A program made the position numbers and the translations under genes. Under the pieces are notes generated by a model, which had not been told where the DNA came from, made no database searches, and worked only from the letters and a program-made list of their open reading frames with translations. A stretch of 11,096 nucleotides of DNA from Methanomicrobiales archaeon (GTDB taxonomy: Archaea; Halobacteriota; Methanomicrobia; Methanomicrobiales; JACTUA01), in NCBI GenBank assembly GCA_028678555.1, contig JAJRDF010000023.1, forward strand, positions 1 through 11,096, in the 5' to 3' direction. Shown here piece by piece: positions 1 to 6,881 of the stretch (within the stretch, counting starts at the first letter, position 1; the number at the start of each line of letters is the position of its first letter).

Positions 1-48
1 ACGCGCACGGCTCCTGCAGCCCTGGATCCGATCAACAAGCTGTATTAG
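1..48 (+). CDS. arlB: Archaellin, C-terminal end only (runs off the left edge)
   Basis: The first 48 bases read in frame as TRTAPAALDPINKLY followed by TAG. This matches the end of the complete archaellin just downstream (TRTAPAAIDNMNLLY, residues 200-214) at 11 of 15 positions, so it is the tail of a preceding paralogous archaellin, a filament subunit. Many matching codons differ at the third base, so the pair is not a very recent duplication. The rest of the gene and its promoter lie outside the window. The fragment is short, but position, frame, stop codon and the following ribosome binding site all agree. Confidence 0.85.
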   Translation, partial: TRTAPAALDPINKLY

Positions 49-53
49 GAGGT
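47..53 (+). promoter_or_regulatory. Strong Shine-Dalgarno site of the second archaellin gene
   Basis: AGGAGGT overlaps the stop codon of the upstream archaellin and lies 7 bases before the ATG at 61. It is a near-perfect complement of the archaeal 16S rRNA 3' end and the strongest such site in the window. This fits a very abundant filament protein translated from a shared archaellin mRNA, and it fixes the start at 61. Confidence 0.85.
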
Positions 54-60
54 AGAAGAC

Positions 61-705
61 ATGAGATCCATCAACAGGAATGATGCGTTCACCGGCCTCG
101 AGGCCGCGATCGTGCTGATCGCCTTCGTGGTCGTGGCTGCCGTCTTTGCGTATGTCGTGCTGGGGGCAGGCTTCTTCACCACCCAGAAAAGCCAGGAGGT
201 CGTGCACACGGGTGTGCAGCAGGCTTCCACGAACCTGGCCATCCTTGGCGAGGTGTATGGCGATGCCTCGGGCACCCCCACCACCGCCACCGCACCGGGC
301 CGCATTCACACGATCGTCTTCTCGGTTTCCCTCGCTGCCGGGGGAACGCCCGTTGACATGAACAAGACCACCCTGGTCTACTCGAACGCTACGACGCTCC
401 AGCTCATTGATGTCGCAGCCCAGGGAACGACGTATTGCAGTGGCCCCATCGGCTGCTGTGCCAATACGACGTACATGCCCGGCCAGTACCAGTGGATGAT
501 CTGTTCACGGACGAACGCTGACAGCGATACCGTGCTGGAAAGGGATGAGAAGTTCACGATCTGGGCCAATCTGAGCCTGGCGAACGGCTATGGTATTCCG
601 CCCCGGGACGACTTCACCCTGGAGATCAAGCCGGAGATGGGGGCATCCCTCGGAATTACCCGGACTGCACCGGCCGCCATCGACAACATGAACCTGCTCT
701 ATTAA
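61..705 (+). CDS. arlB: Archaellin (archaellum filament subunit)
   Basis: Major structural subunit that polymerises into the extracellular archaellum filament. The 214 residues fit the usual archaellin size. A class III (prepilin-like) signal is clear: the charged leader MRSINRNDAFTG ends in Gly12, the expected cut site of the ArlK/PibD peptidase. It is followed by the hydrophobic helix at 13-39 that forms the filament core. The rest is the beta-rich outer domain, ending in the typical archaellin segment around EIKPEMGASL and TRTAPAAID. Four N-glycosylation sequons are present (N101, N109, N135, N170), in line with the known glycosylation of archaellins. Four cysteines (126, 132, 133, 148), including an adjacent pair, are unusual for an archaellin. 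It lies 12 bases behind another archaellin and is followed by a T7 tract. The signal peptidase gene is not in the window. Confidence 0.96.
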   Translation: MRSINRNDAFTGLEAAIVLIAFVVVAAVFAYVVLGAGFFTTQKSQEVVHTGVQQASTNLAILGEVYGDASGTPTTATAPGRIHTIVFSVSLAAGGTPVDMNKTTLVYSNATTLQLIDVAAQGTTYCSGPIGCCANTTYMPGQYQWMICSRTNADSDTVLERDEKFTIWANLSLANGYGIPPRDDFTLEIKPEMGASLGITRTAPAAIDNMNLLY

Positions 706-713
706 CCCCACCC

Positions 714-720
714 TTTTTTT
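714..720 (+). terminator. Oligo-T terminator after the archaellin genes
   Basis: A run of seven T residues follows a C-rich stretch, starting 8 bases after the archaellin stop codon. Archaeal RNA polymerase terminates at oligo-T tracts without needing a hairpin. The position suggests that most archaellin transcripts end here, leaving the motor genes to their own promoter at 829-840. Read-through cannot be excluded. Confidence 0.6.
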
Positions 721-828
721 CGCGCCCGTGTTCGTCGGCCATCCGTCGATCCATCCGTGAGAATGGGCCAAATCCCCCAATAAAAGGCTTTAAAATCGTT
801 ATTTTTCATATTAATTTGATAATTTACT

Positions 829-840
829 AAAATCTTATAT
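829..840 (+). promoter_or_regulatory. TATA-box promoter of the archaellum motor operon, within an inverted repeat
   Basis: AAAATCTTATAT lies in an AT-rich island (about 780-875) within otherwise GC-rich DNA. It fits the methanogen box A pattern AAANNTTATATA in all but the last base. Transcription about 25 bases downstream would start near 863, giving a leader of some 15-20 bases before the ATG at 881, with no good Shine-Dalgarno site in it. The core is flanked by a perfect 7-bp inverted repeat, AAATCTT (830-836) and AAGATTT (844-850), which could be an operator. A second TATA-like run sits at 788-795. The rest of the 175-base gap (706-880) shows no gene. Confidence 0.65.
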
Positions 841-880
841 CAGAAGATTTATCATGTATGAGTGGTAAATTTCTACGCGT

Positions 881-1693
881 ATGGCAGTGAACCCGGCGCA
901 GAAGGAGATCAAACCAGCCACTGCCCAGACCAGCAACGCTGAGGAGCGGCTGCTCAAGATCGAGGACGACGTGGAACTGCTCAAGACCTCCATCAAGAAG
1001 CTGCTCATCGACATCCGGGAACGGATGAACGAAAAGGATAACCCCTTCCTCCGCATACCGGCGGAATCCGGGAAGGGAAGCGAGGTCCACATCGATTTTG
1101 GCGGAAGAGAGGGGCCAAGCGGGAAGAAGGAACCCGCATTGACGCCGGAACCGGTCGCCTCGCCGTCCGCCGTGCTCCCTGAAGGACCTGCAGTGCCGAA
1201 GAAGGTCCCTCCCGGCCCCATTGGTGGCACGGGGACCCCCGGCCCGGTGGAGAATCAGATCCTGCAGATGATGAGGGAACAGGGTGCAGGGCCCCGCGCC
1301 GCCAGCGAGAAGCTCCGCCTCCAGAAGGTTCACCGTCTCTTCGAATGGACCGGCAAGATCGTGAACCGCTACGGCCACGATCGCCTGGAGATGATGCTCC
1401 AGGCCTACAGCAACCTCGGCTACATCAGCAGGGAAGCGATGGCACAGGTGAAAGAGATAGCCCGCCTGATGCCGGCCACGCTGGGGGAGATCCACGAGGT
1501 CGGACCCGATGCCTTTGTCTCGGAACTCTACGTCCTGAACCGTATCCTGGATCCGAACGACACCTCCCTGGATCGGGACATGATCGAGGTCCTGATGAGC
1601 ACCAAGAGAAGCCAGGGACGCGGTGCGGCGGCGGGACCCCAGAAAGTGGCCGAGGAAGTGGACGATTGGATCAAGACGCTGGACCAGATCTGA
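881..1693 (+). CDS. arlD/E: Archaellum cytoplasmic protein of the ArlD/E (FlaD/E) family
   Basis: Soluble archaellum component. In euryarchaea ArlC/D/E proteins sit below the motor and link it to the chemotaxis adaptor CheF and the cell-pole structure. Residues 20-51 form a likely coiled coil with leucine/isoleucine heptads (ERLLKIEDDVELLKTSIKKL), as in ArlC-type domains. Residues 55-125 are a Pro/Gly-rich flexible linker. Residues 143-197 match the FlaD/E domain: HRLFEWTGKIVNRYGHDRLE, then the segment around NLGYISREA, which is the family's typical 'WLEFL..(V/K)G..GL..LL.YY..IGWIS' region. Residues 198-270 are a helical C-terminal extension. Only one such gene is present here, where Methanococcus has separate C, D and E genes, so it may combine their roles. 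No signal peptide or membrane segment is visible. It is the first gene of the motor operon; the next gene starts 3 bases after its stop. Confidence 0.85.
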   Translation: MAVNPAQKEIKPATAQTSNAEERLLKIEDDVELLKTSIKKLLIDIRERMNEKDNPFLRIPAESGKGSEVHIDFGGREGPSGKKEPALTPEPVASPSAVLPEGPAVPKKVPPGPIGGTGTPGPVENQILQMMREQGAGPRAASEKLRLQKVHRLFEWTGKIVNRYGHDRLEMMLQAYSNLGYISREAMAQVKEIARLMPATLGEIHEVGPDAFVSELYVLNRILDPNDTSLDRDMIEVLMSTKRSQGRGAAAGPQKVAEEVDDWIKTLDQI

Positions 1694-1696
1694 GCG

Positions 1697-2185
1697 ATGT
1701 CGAGTGAAACGATCGTCACGGCGATCTTCCTCATCACCGCCATCGTGGCGGCAGGGGTCCTGGCCTCGCAGGTGCTCCCTGCGGTCTTCTCGGTATCCGG
1801 CACGTTCTCCTCTTCCTCCCACAATATGGAGGTGCGGATCCGTTCGGATATCACGATCGTCAACACCTTTGCGAATACGTCCCGCTATGCTCAGGTGTGG
1901 TTACGCAATACCGGGGATGAGCGGATCCCGACCAGTGACCTGGACAGCACCATCATCTTTGTCGGGGCACCGGGCGATTTTGAAACGGTTCAGAAGAATG
2001 ATCTCTCAGAGGACGGATGGACCTACGACATCATCGGCAACGGGAACAACTACCTGGATCCCGGCGAGATGCTGCACGTGACTGCGTTCTCGGATAAACT
2101 CCCTGCCTCGCCAGGGGACGATGTCACCTTCCAGATCGTTCTTCCGAACGGTGTGAAACGGTCCGAGGAGTTCACGGTGAGCTGA
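1697..2185 (+). CDS. arlG: Archaellum stator-type protein ArlG (FlaG)
   Basis: Predicted ArlG, a single-pass protein whose N-terminal helix sits in the membrane and whose beta-sandwich domain lies outside. With ArlF it is thought to anchor the rotating motor to the S-layer. The 162 residues start with a hydrophobic segment at 5-30 (SETIVTAIFLITAIVAAGVL), followed by a Ser-rich turn and RSDITIVN (49-56), which resembles the '(L/E)RTDF.IIND' segment of methanococcal FlaG. VWLRNTG (67-73) and the late PNGV (150-153) are typical of the FlaF/FlaG fold. One sequon occurs at N60. There is no class III cleavage site before the helix. The start ATG lies 3 bases after the arlD/E stop, with no strong ribosome binding site, suggesting coupled translation. 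ArlF and ArlG are similar in layout, so the two labels could be swapped. Confidence 0.77.
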   Translation: MSSETIVTAIFLITAIVAAGVLASQVLPAVFSVSGTFSSSSHNMEVRIRSDITIVNTFANTSRYAQVWLRNTGDERIPTSDLDSTIIFVGAPGDFETVQKNDLSEDGWTYDIIGNGNNYLDPGEMLHVTAFSDKLPASPGDDVTFQIVLPNGVKRSEEFTVS

Positions 2186-2192
2186 AGGGACC

Positions 2193-2654
2193 ATGTCGGC
2201 TGCAACCCTGATCGCATCCGCCGTGGGGATCCTGATCCTCATCATCACCGCGTACGTGGTAATGGGGGGAACCATCACCCTCGTGGACACGGTGACGGCA
2301 TCCCAGAAAGCACTCACGGAAAGGCAGGTGGACCTGATCCATACCCGTATTGAGATCACCGGGGCTTCGGCTGACGACATCCTGAACCAGGTGTTCCTGG
2401 ACGTGGAAAATACCGGGAGCGAGACGGTCACCGGCCTCGACGGTATGGCGGTGCTGCTCCTGCACAATGGCGAACCGATCTATTACACGAACTCCTCCGG
2501 TGCATGGTGGTACCGTATCAGCCCGGATACCGTTCACCCGAACCAGCTGGACCCCGATGAAGTGATGAACCTCTCGGTAACCTACACGGGGGATACACCC
2601 ACATGGGTGAAAGTGGTAACCGAGAATGGAGTCTACGACTCTGCGTATCTCTAG
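2193..2654 (+). CDS. arlF: Archaellum stator-type protein ArlF (FlaF)
   Basis: Predicted ArlF, which in studied archaea binds S-layer protein through its outer beta-sandwich domain and forms the stator together with ArlG. The 153 residues have a hydrophobic N-terminal helix at 4-30, an amphipathic stretch (ASQKALTERQVDLIHTRIEI, 36-55), and then the strand pattern VFLDVENTGSETV (67-79), the 'V.V.NTGS..(L/V)' signature of the FlaF/FlaG family. It ends on a KVVTENGVYDS strand. Sequons at N100 and N126 would be outside the cell. The gene begins 7 bases after the arlG stop, behind an AAGGGA ribosome binding site. Finding it after arlG, directly before arlH, matches the G-F-H-I-J order known from Sulfolobus rather than the F-G-H order of Methanococcus. 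Confidence 0.76.
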   Translation: MSAATLIASAVGILILIITAYVVMGGTITLVDTVTASQKALTERQVDLIHTRIEITGASADDILNQVFLDVENTGSETVTGLDGMAVLLLHNGEPIYYTNSSGAWWYRISPDTVHPNQLDPDEVMNLSVTYTGDTPTWVKVVTENGVYDSAYL

Positions 2655-3410
2655 GTGATGGCAATGCCCGACAATGACAGGAACACAACCAGCGCCGTCG
2701 AGAGAGGGGAAGCAAAGAACATCCTCTCGACAGGAAACGTGGAGATCGACCGGAAGATCGCCGACGGACTCCCCCTCCAGTCCCTGACCCTCATCGAAGG
2801 GGAGAACGACACGGGAAAGAGCGTCCTCACCCAGCAGATCATCTGGGGGGCCATGAAGCAGGGGCTGGACGTGGACCTCTTCTCCACCGAGATGACCACC
2901 CAGTCGTTCCTGAAACAGATGGAGTCCATGTCCCTGGACATCTCGGATTACTTCGCCTGGGGCTACATCCGCCTCTTCCCGGTGCATATCGTGGGGTTCG
3001 ACTGGTCCAAGACGGAAATGGACGGGATCCTCCAGCGGGTCATCAACCACATCTCCACGACGAAAGCCCAGGTTATCATCATCGATTCGCTCACGCTCTT
3101 CACCGAGTACACGACGAATGACGTGGTCCTCACCTTCTTCACCAACTGCAAGAACCTGGTGGACACCGGTAAGACGATTCTCATCACCCTCCATACCTAT
3201 TCCTTCGAGGAGGATACGCTGGTCCGCATCCGCTCCATCTGCGATGCGCACCTGGTCATGAAGCGATCCCTTGTGGGCGAGAAGTACGTGATGGTACTGG
3301 AAGTGGTCAAGGTCCGGGGCGCCCACAAGGCGACCGGGAACCTGGTCTCCTTCGAGGTCCATCCCGGGTTCGGCATGAAGATCATCCCCATCACGATGGC
3401 CAGGGTGTAG
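2655..3410 (+). CDS. arlH: Archaellum motor ATP-binding protein ArlH (FlaH)
   Basis: RecA/KaiC-fold protein that binds ATP and sits under the ArlI hexamer and ArlJ platform as a regulator of assembly or switching. Numbering from the GTG at 2655: Walker A is GENDTGKS (49-56), the Walker B strand is QVIIIDSLT (139-147) with Asp144, and Glu79 after the second strand (FSTEM) stands where KaiC has a double-Glu pair. A single acidic residue fits the reported weak or absent ATP hydrolysis of ArlH. The 251 residues fit the family. Start choice: the frame opens GTG ATG GCA ATG. AGGTGAT at 2653-2659 is a good Shine-Dalgarno sequence for the ATG at 2664, so the true protein may lack the first three residues. 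The GTG directly abuts the arlF stop codon. No membrane segment is seen. Confidence 0.95.
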   Translation: MMAMPDNDRNTTSAVERGEAKNILSTGNVEIDRKIADGLPLQSLTLIEGENDTGKSVLTQQIIWGAMKQGLDVDLFSTEMTTQSFLKQMESMSLDISDYFAWGYIRLFPVHIVGFDWSKTEMDGILQRVINHISTTKAQVIIIDSLTLFTEYTTNDVVLTFFTNCKNLVDTGKTILITLHTYSFEEDTLVRIRSICDAHLVMKRSLVGEKYVMVLEVVKVRGAHKATGNLVSFEVHPGFGMKIIPITMARV

Positions 3411-3415
3411 GTGCC

Positions 3416-5281
3416 GTGACCACCCTTTCGGTAGACGTCAAGCTCCCGTTTACCCCTCCCGCCGGCCACGACAGCAGCGGCTGTGCGGCTGATCCCGAAT
3501 CCTGTCCCCTCTATGGCATGCTCCCGGCCAACGCCAGGGAGTATACCCGCAGGGCTCCCCACCTGCTGGAATACCTCCACCTGTTCCCCGTGGAGACGTA
3601 CGGCGTCCCCCTCTTCTTCTCGGAACTGAAGCGGGACCTGAAGGGACTCAAGGAGCCCAACCTGATCTATCCCGCCGATGAACGGGTCTTTATCCATATC
3701 TTCGCAGACCCGACCGATACCCGGAACTTCTACATCCCCATCGAGCCGTCATTCCTGCACCGGGTCACCGATATCATCCCGGCCATCGAGCTGAAACTCA
3801 TTGATCTCATCGATGCCCTGGACCATGATCCTGTCACAGATACCGAGCGGGCGGATGTGCTGAAGAAGATGGTCGCCGAGGTGGTCTCCGTCCAGTCGCT
3901 CCAGGAGAGAAAACAGGCCGCGCTCAAGGGCCCGAACGGAAAGGGGTCGTTGAAGGATTCCCTTGTTTCATTCCTCAACAAGGACCTGACCGGGCCGAAA
4001 GAGACCACGGCGAAGAAAAAAGCCATGGCTGCGGTCCCCCTGACACCAGATGGGCGGATCATCGTCACCCCCCTGCAGTTCACTGCCATCGAGTACATGA
4101 TGATCCGGGACAAGATCAAGCTCGGCGTCCTGGAGCCCTTCATCAATGACCGGTACATCGAAGATATCACCTGCGGCGGGATCGGTCCCATCTTCATCGA
4201 GCACAAGATCTTCAAGGCCCTGAAATCTGTGATCGAGTTCCGGGAGACCCGCGAACTGGATGACTTCGTCATCAAGCTGGGCGAACGGATCCGGAAGCCC
4301 ATCACCTACCGGAACCCCATTGTCGACGCGACACTCCCCGACGGTTCCCGTATCAATATCGTGTACGGCACCGACATCTCGCGGCGGGGGAGCAACTTCA
4401 CCATCCGGAAGGTGATGGACGACATCATTTCGATCCTCAACCTCATCGACTGGAACACCTGCGACTATACGATGGCAGCGTACTTCTGGCTCTGCATCGA
4501 GCACGGCATGTCCCTCTTCATGTCCGGTGAGACGGCCAGCGGCAAGACCACATCCCTGAATGCCGTGGCCGCGTTCATCCCGCCGGAGTGGAAGATCGTA
4601 TCCATCGAGGATACGCCGGAACTGCAGCTCCCGCATAACAACTGGACCCGGGAGGTCTCCAAGGCCAAGGGGCGGGGGGAGGGGGCCGGGTCCGACGTCA
4701 CGATGTTCGACCTCCTGAAATCGGCCCTGCGGCAGCGGCCCAACGAGATCATCGTGGGCGAGATCCGGGGAGTGGAAGGGACGGTGGCCTTCGGTGCCAT
4801 GCAGACCGGCCACCCTGTGCTCTCCACCTTCCATGCTGCCTCGGTGGAGAAACTCCTCCAGCGCCTGACGGGTGACCCCATCAACATCCCGAAGACCTTC
4901 GTCGACAACCTGAACCTTGTCGTGATCCAGTCGGCGGTGAAGCGCCCCAGCGGGGAGACCGTGCGGCGCATGCTCTCGGTGAACGAGCTGGTGGGGTGGA
5001 ATCCCGACACAGGGGCCTTCCAGTTCGTGGAGATGTTCAAGTGGAACCCGGTCACTGATACCTTCGAATGGACCGGGAAGGGCGCGAGCTTTGTCCTGGA
5101 GAACAAGATCGCGACCCTCCTGGGTGTCCCCGAGCACAGGAAGGCGGAGATCTACCTGGAGGTGGATCGACGGGCCCAGATCCTGAAGCGGCTCCACACG
5201 GCCGGGTACACGGGATTCCAGGACCTCTTCCAGATGATGACCAGGATCCGGAAGGAAGGGCTGACCAGGATCAGGTTCTAG
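3416..5281 (+). CDS. arlI: Archaellum motor ATPase ArlI (FlaI)
   Basis: Type II/IV secretion-type hexameric ATPase that powers both filament assembly and rotation. Motifs are complete: Walker A GETASGKT (371-378), Asp box IVSIEDTPEL (394-403), Walker B NEIIVGEIRG (443-452) with Glu449, and His box TGHPVLSTFH (464-473). Arginines around 439-452 are in the usual subunit-contact region. Residues 215-365 form the N-terminal domain that clamps on the ATPase core. At 621 residues it is longer than the crenarchaeal protein (about 510). The extra length is mainly at the N-terminus, including a Cys23-X6-Cys30 pair, and in a Lys/Ser-rich linker near 160-205. The GTG at 3416 is the only plausible start: it lies 5 bases after the arlH stop, and the next in-frame ATG is at residue 35, after the cysteines. 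AGGTG at 3409-3413 is a close ribosome binding site. Confidence 0.97.
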   Translation: MTTLSVDVKLPFTPPAGHDSSGCAADPESCPLYGMLPANAREYTRRAPHLLEYLHLFPVETYGVPLFFSELKRDLKGLKEPNLIYPADERVFIHIFADPTDTRNFYIPIEPSFLHRVTDIIPAIELKLIDLIDALDHDPVTDTERADVLKKMVAEVVSVQSLQERKQAALKGPNGKGSLKDSLVSFLNKDLTGPKETTAKKKAMAAVPLTPDGRIIVTPLQFTAIEYMMIRDKIKLGVLEPFINDRYIEDITCGGIGPIFIEHKIFKALKSVIEFRETRELDDFVIKLGERIRKPITYRNPIVDATLPDGSRINIVYGTDISRRGSNFTIRKVMDDIISILNLIDWNTCDYTMAAYFWLCIEHGMSLFMSGETASGKTTSLNAVAAFIPPEWKIVSIEDTPELQLPHNNWTREVSKAKGRGEGAGSDVTMFDLLKSALRQRPNEIIVGEIRGVEGTVAFGAMQTGHPVLSTFHAASVEKLLQRLTGDPINIPKTFVDNLNLVVIQSAVKRPSGETVRRMLSVNELVGWNPDTGAFQFVEMFKWNPVTDTFEWTGKGASFVLENKIATLLGVPEHRKAEIYLEVDRRAQILKRLHTAGYTGFQDLFQMMTRIRKEGLTRIRF

Positions 5282-5287
5282 AGGAAT

Positions 5288-6880
5288 ATGACGGAAACGG
5301 TCCAGGGAACTGCCAGGGTGGTGAGCGGGGGAAAGCTCCCCTTTGCCAACGTCAGGAGATCCCTGCAGAAACATTATGATCACATCATCGAGGAGAAGCG
5401 GATGGCGGCGGACCTGCTCTTCATGTCCACCTACATGGCCGCCATTACCACCGCCGGGGTGACACGGCCCGAGATCTTCGGCTACACCTCCGAGCGGAGC
5501 GAGTATGTCCCCACCCGGTACTTCGGCAAGGTGGAGCACTATGTCAAGCGGTGGAACTACAGCTATGCCGAGGGCCTGAAGATAGTGGCCGAGAAGGCAA
5601 AGAATCCCACCCTCAAGTCCCTGATGAACCGGTATGCGAATGCCATCGAGTCGGGAGTACCGGATGAGGATTTCCTGGAACGGGAGCTGGAAACAGTCCG
5701 CAGCGTGTACCGCAACAACCTTGAGCAGGGAATGGAGATGCTGAAAAAGTGGGGCGATGCATACATTGCCATGCTCTTCTCGGGTGCCCTGGTGGCGCTC
5801 ATCATCATGCTCTCTGTTGCCATCTTCTCGTCGGATGGCATCGAGGGCACCCTTAAATCGTCCTATGCGATCATCATCATCATCGCCTTCTTCGGACTCG
5901 TCACCATGTACCGGGCCGTGCCCGAGGACCGGAAGACCCATGGTCTCCCGGAGCGGTGTTCCCGGGAACAGGCGATGATCCGGCGCCTGGAGCGCCCCAT
6001 GGTCATTGCGACCCTGTGTTCCGTTCCAATCCTCTTCCTCATCGGTGCCAGCGCAGGCCTGATCTTCATCCTTGTGGGTGTCGCGCTGGCGCCCCTGGGC
6101 ATCATCGGGTTCCTGGACGACGGGCTCATCGTTGCCCGCGACAAGGATTTCCCCACATTCATCCGGAGCCTGGGATCGGTGATGGGCGGGAAAGGGATAG
6201 CCATCACCCAGGCCATCTATGACATTGATCGCAAGTCCCTGGACGCGATCTGCCCCCTGATCGATGCAACCTACTCCAAGCTGAACCTGGGGCTCAATGA
6301 AAACATGGTCTGGGCGCGGTTCATTGGCGAGTCCGGATCGAACTACATCTACAAGTACATGAACATCTTCCGCGACGCCGTCGCGCTGGGAGGGAGCCCG
6401 GACCGGATCGGCCAGATCGTCCACACGTCGATGCTGGAACAGGTGCTGCTCCGCGAGAAACGTCACATGATTGCCATGGGCTTTGTGACGCTTCTTGTGC
6501 CCATGCATGCGGCCATGATCGCCATCCTGATGTTCCTCTTCTCCATCATGCTCACGATGTCAAAGGCCATCATCGCGGTGATGGAGACGCTGGGGTCGAA
6601 CCAGGCGGCGCTCTCCAGCACGAGCTCAATCGGGGGCATGGCCTCCGGCATGAACATGTTCGTCAACTTCCCGGAGGGCATGATGACAACGTACGTGGTC
6701 ATCATCATCACCCTCCTCACCATCTCCAACATCCTGGCAGGGAAGATCGTATACGGAGGCGACCGGTACATCACCTACCTCTTCACCTCCATCCTCACCA
6801 TCGTGAGCGGGCTTATCTACATCATTGCCCCCATAGTGGTAGGCATGTTCTTCAACTTCCCGACCTTCACGGGGGTGTAG
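5288..6880 (+). CDS. arlJ: Archaellum membrane platform protein ArlJ (FlaJ)
   Basis: Polytopic membrane protein that forms the platform on which ArlI acts; it is related to GspF/TadB-type proteins of type II secretion and type IV pili. The 530 residues contain two GspF-like cytoplasmic regions. The first (about 40-157) is highly charged and ends at the first membrane helix, and the second is about 285-395. I count seven likely membrane helices: 159-181, 193-210, 237-255, 257-275, 396-424, 466-484 and 497-520. This layout fits ArlJ, with large positively charged cytoplasmic loops expected to contact ArlI. It starts 6 bases after arlI, with a GAGGA site just upstream, and ends one base before the next ATG, so the downstream gene is almost certainly in the same transcript. 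Confidence 0.96.
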   Translation: MTETVQGTARVVSGGKLPFANVRRSLQKHYDHIIEEKRMAADLLFMSTYMAAITTAGVTRPEIFGYTSERSEYVPTRYFGKVEHYVKRWNYSYAEGLKIVAEKAKNPTLKSLMNRYANAIESGVPDEDFLERELETVRSVYRNNLEQGMEMLKKWGDAYIAMLFSGALVALIIMLSVAIFSSDGIEGTLKSSYAIIIIIAFFGLVTMYRAVPEDRKTHGLPERCSREQAMIRRLERPMVIATLCSVPILFLIGASAGLIFILVGVALAPLGIIGFLDDGLIVARDKDFPTFIRSLGSVMGGKGIAITQAIYDIDRKSLDAICPLIDATYSKLNLGLNENMVWARFIGESGSNYIYKYMNIFRDAVALGGSPDRIGQIVHTSMLEQVLLREKRHMIAMGFVTLLVPMHAAMIAILMFLFSIMLTMSKAIIAVMETLGSNQAALSSTSSIGGMASGMNMFVNFPEGMMTTYVVIIITLLTISNILAGKIVYGGDRYITYLFTSILTIVSGLIYIIAPIVVGMFFNFPTFTGV

Positions 6881-6881
6881 C

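Noticed and set aside
854..868. Upstream ATG (ATG TAT GAG TGG TAA) before arlD/E as a leader peptide
   Set aside because: Four codons, with no ribosome binding site, and it probably lies upstream of or at the predicted transcription start.
827..1822. Minus-strand open frame of 331 codons over arlD/E
   Set aside because: Arg/His/Asp-rich shadow of arlD/E; its start would lie inside arlG.
2172..3362. Minus-strand open frame of 396 codons over arlF and arlH
   Set aside because: Antisense to arlF and arlH, with His/Gly/Asp-rich shadow composition.
3968..6508. Very long open frame on the minus strand (846 codons) across arlI and arlJ
   Set aside because: It is antisense to two well-identified genes, has His/Gly/Asp/Leu-rich low-quality composition and no recognisable domain; long shadow frames are expected in GC-rich DNA.
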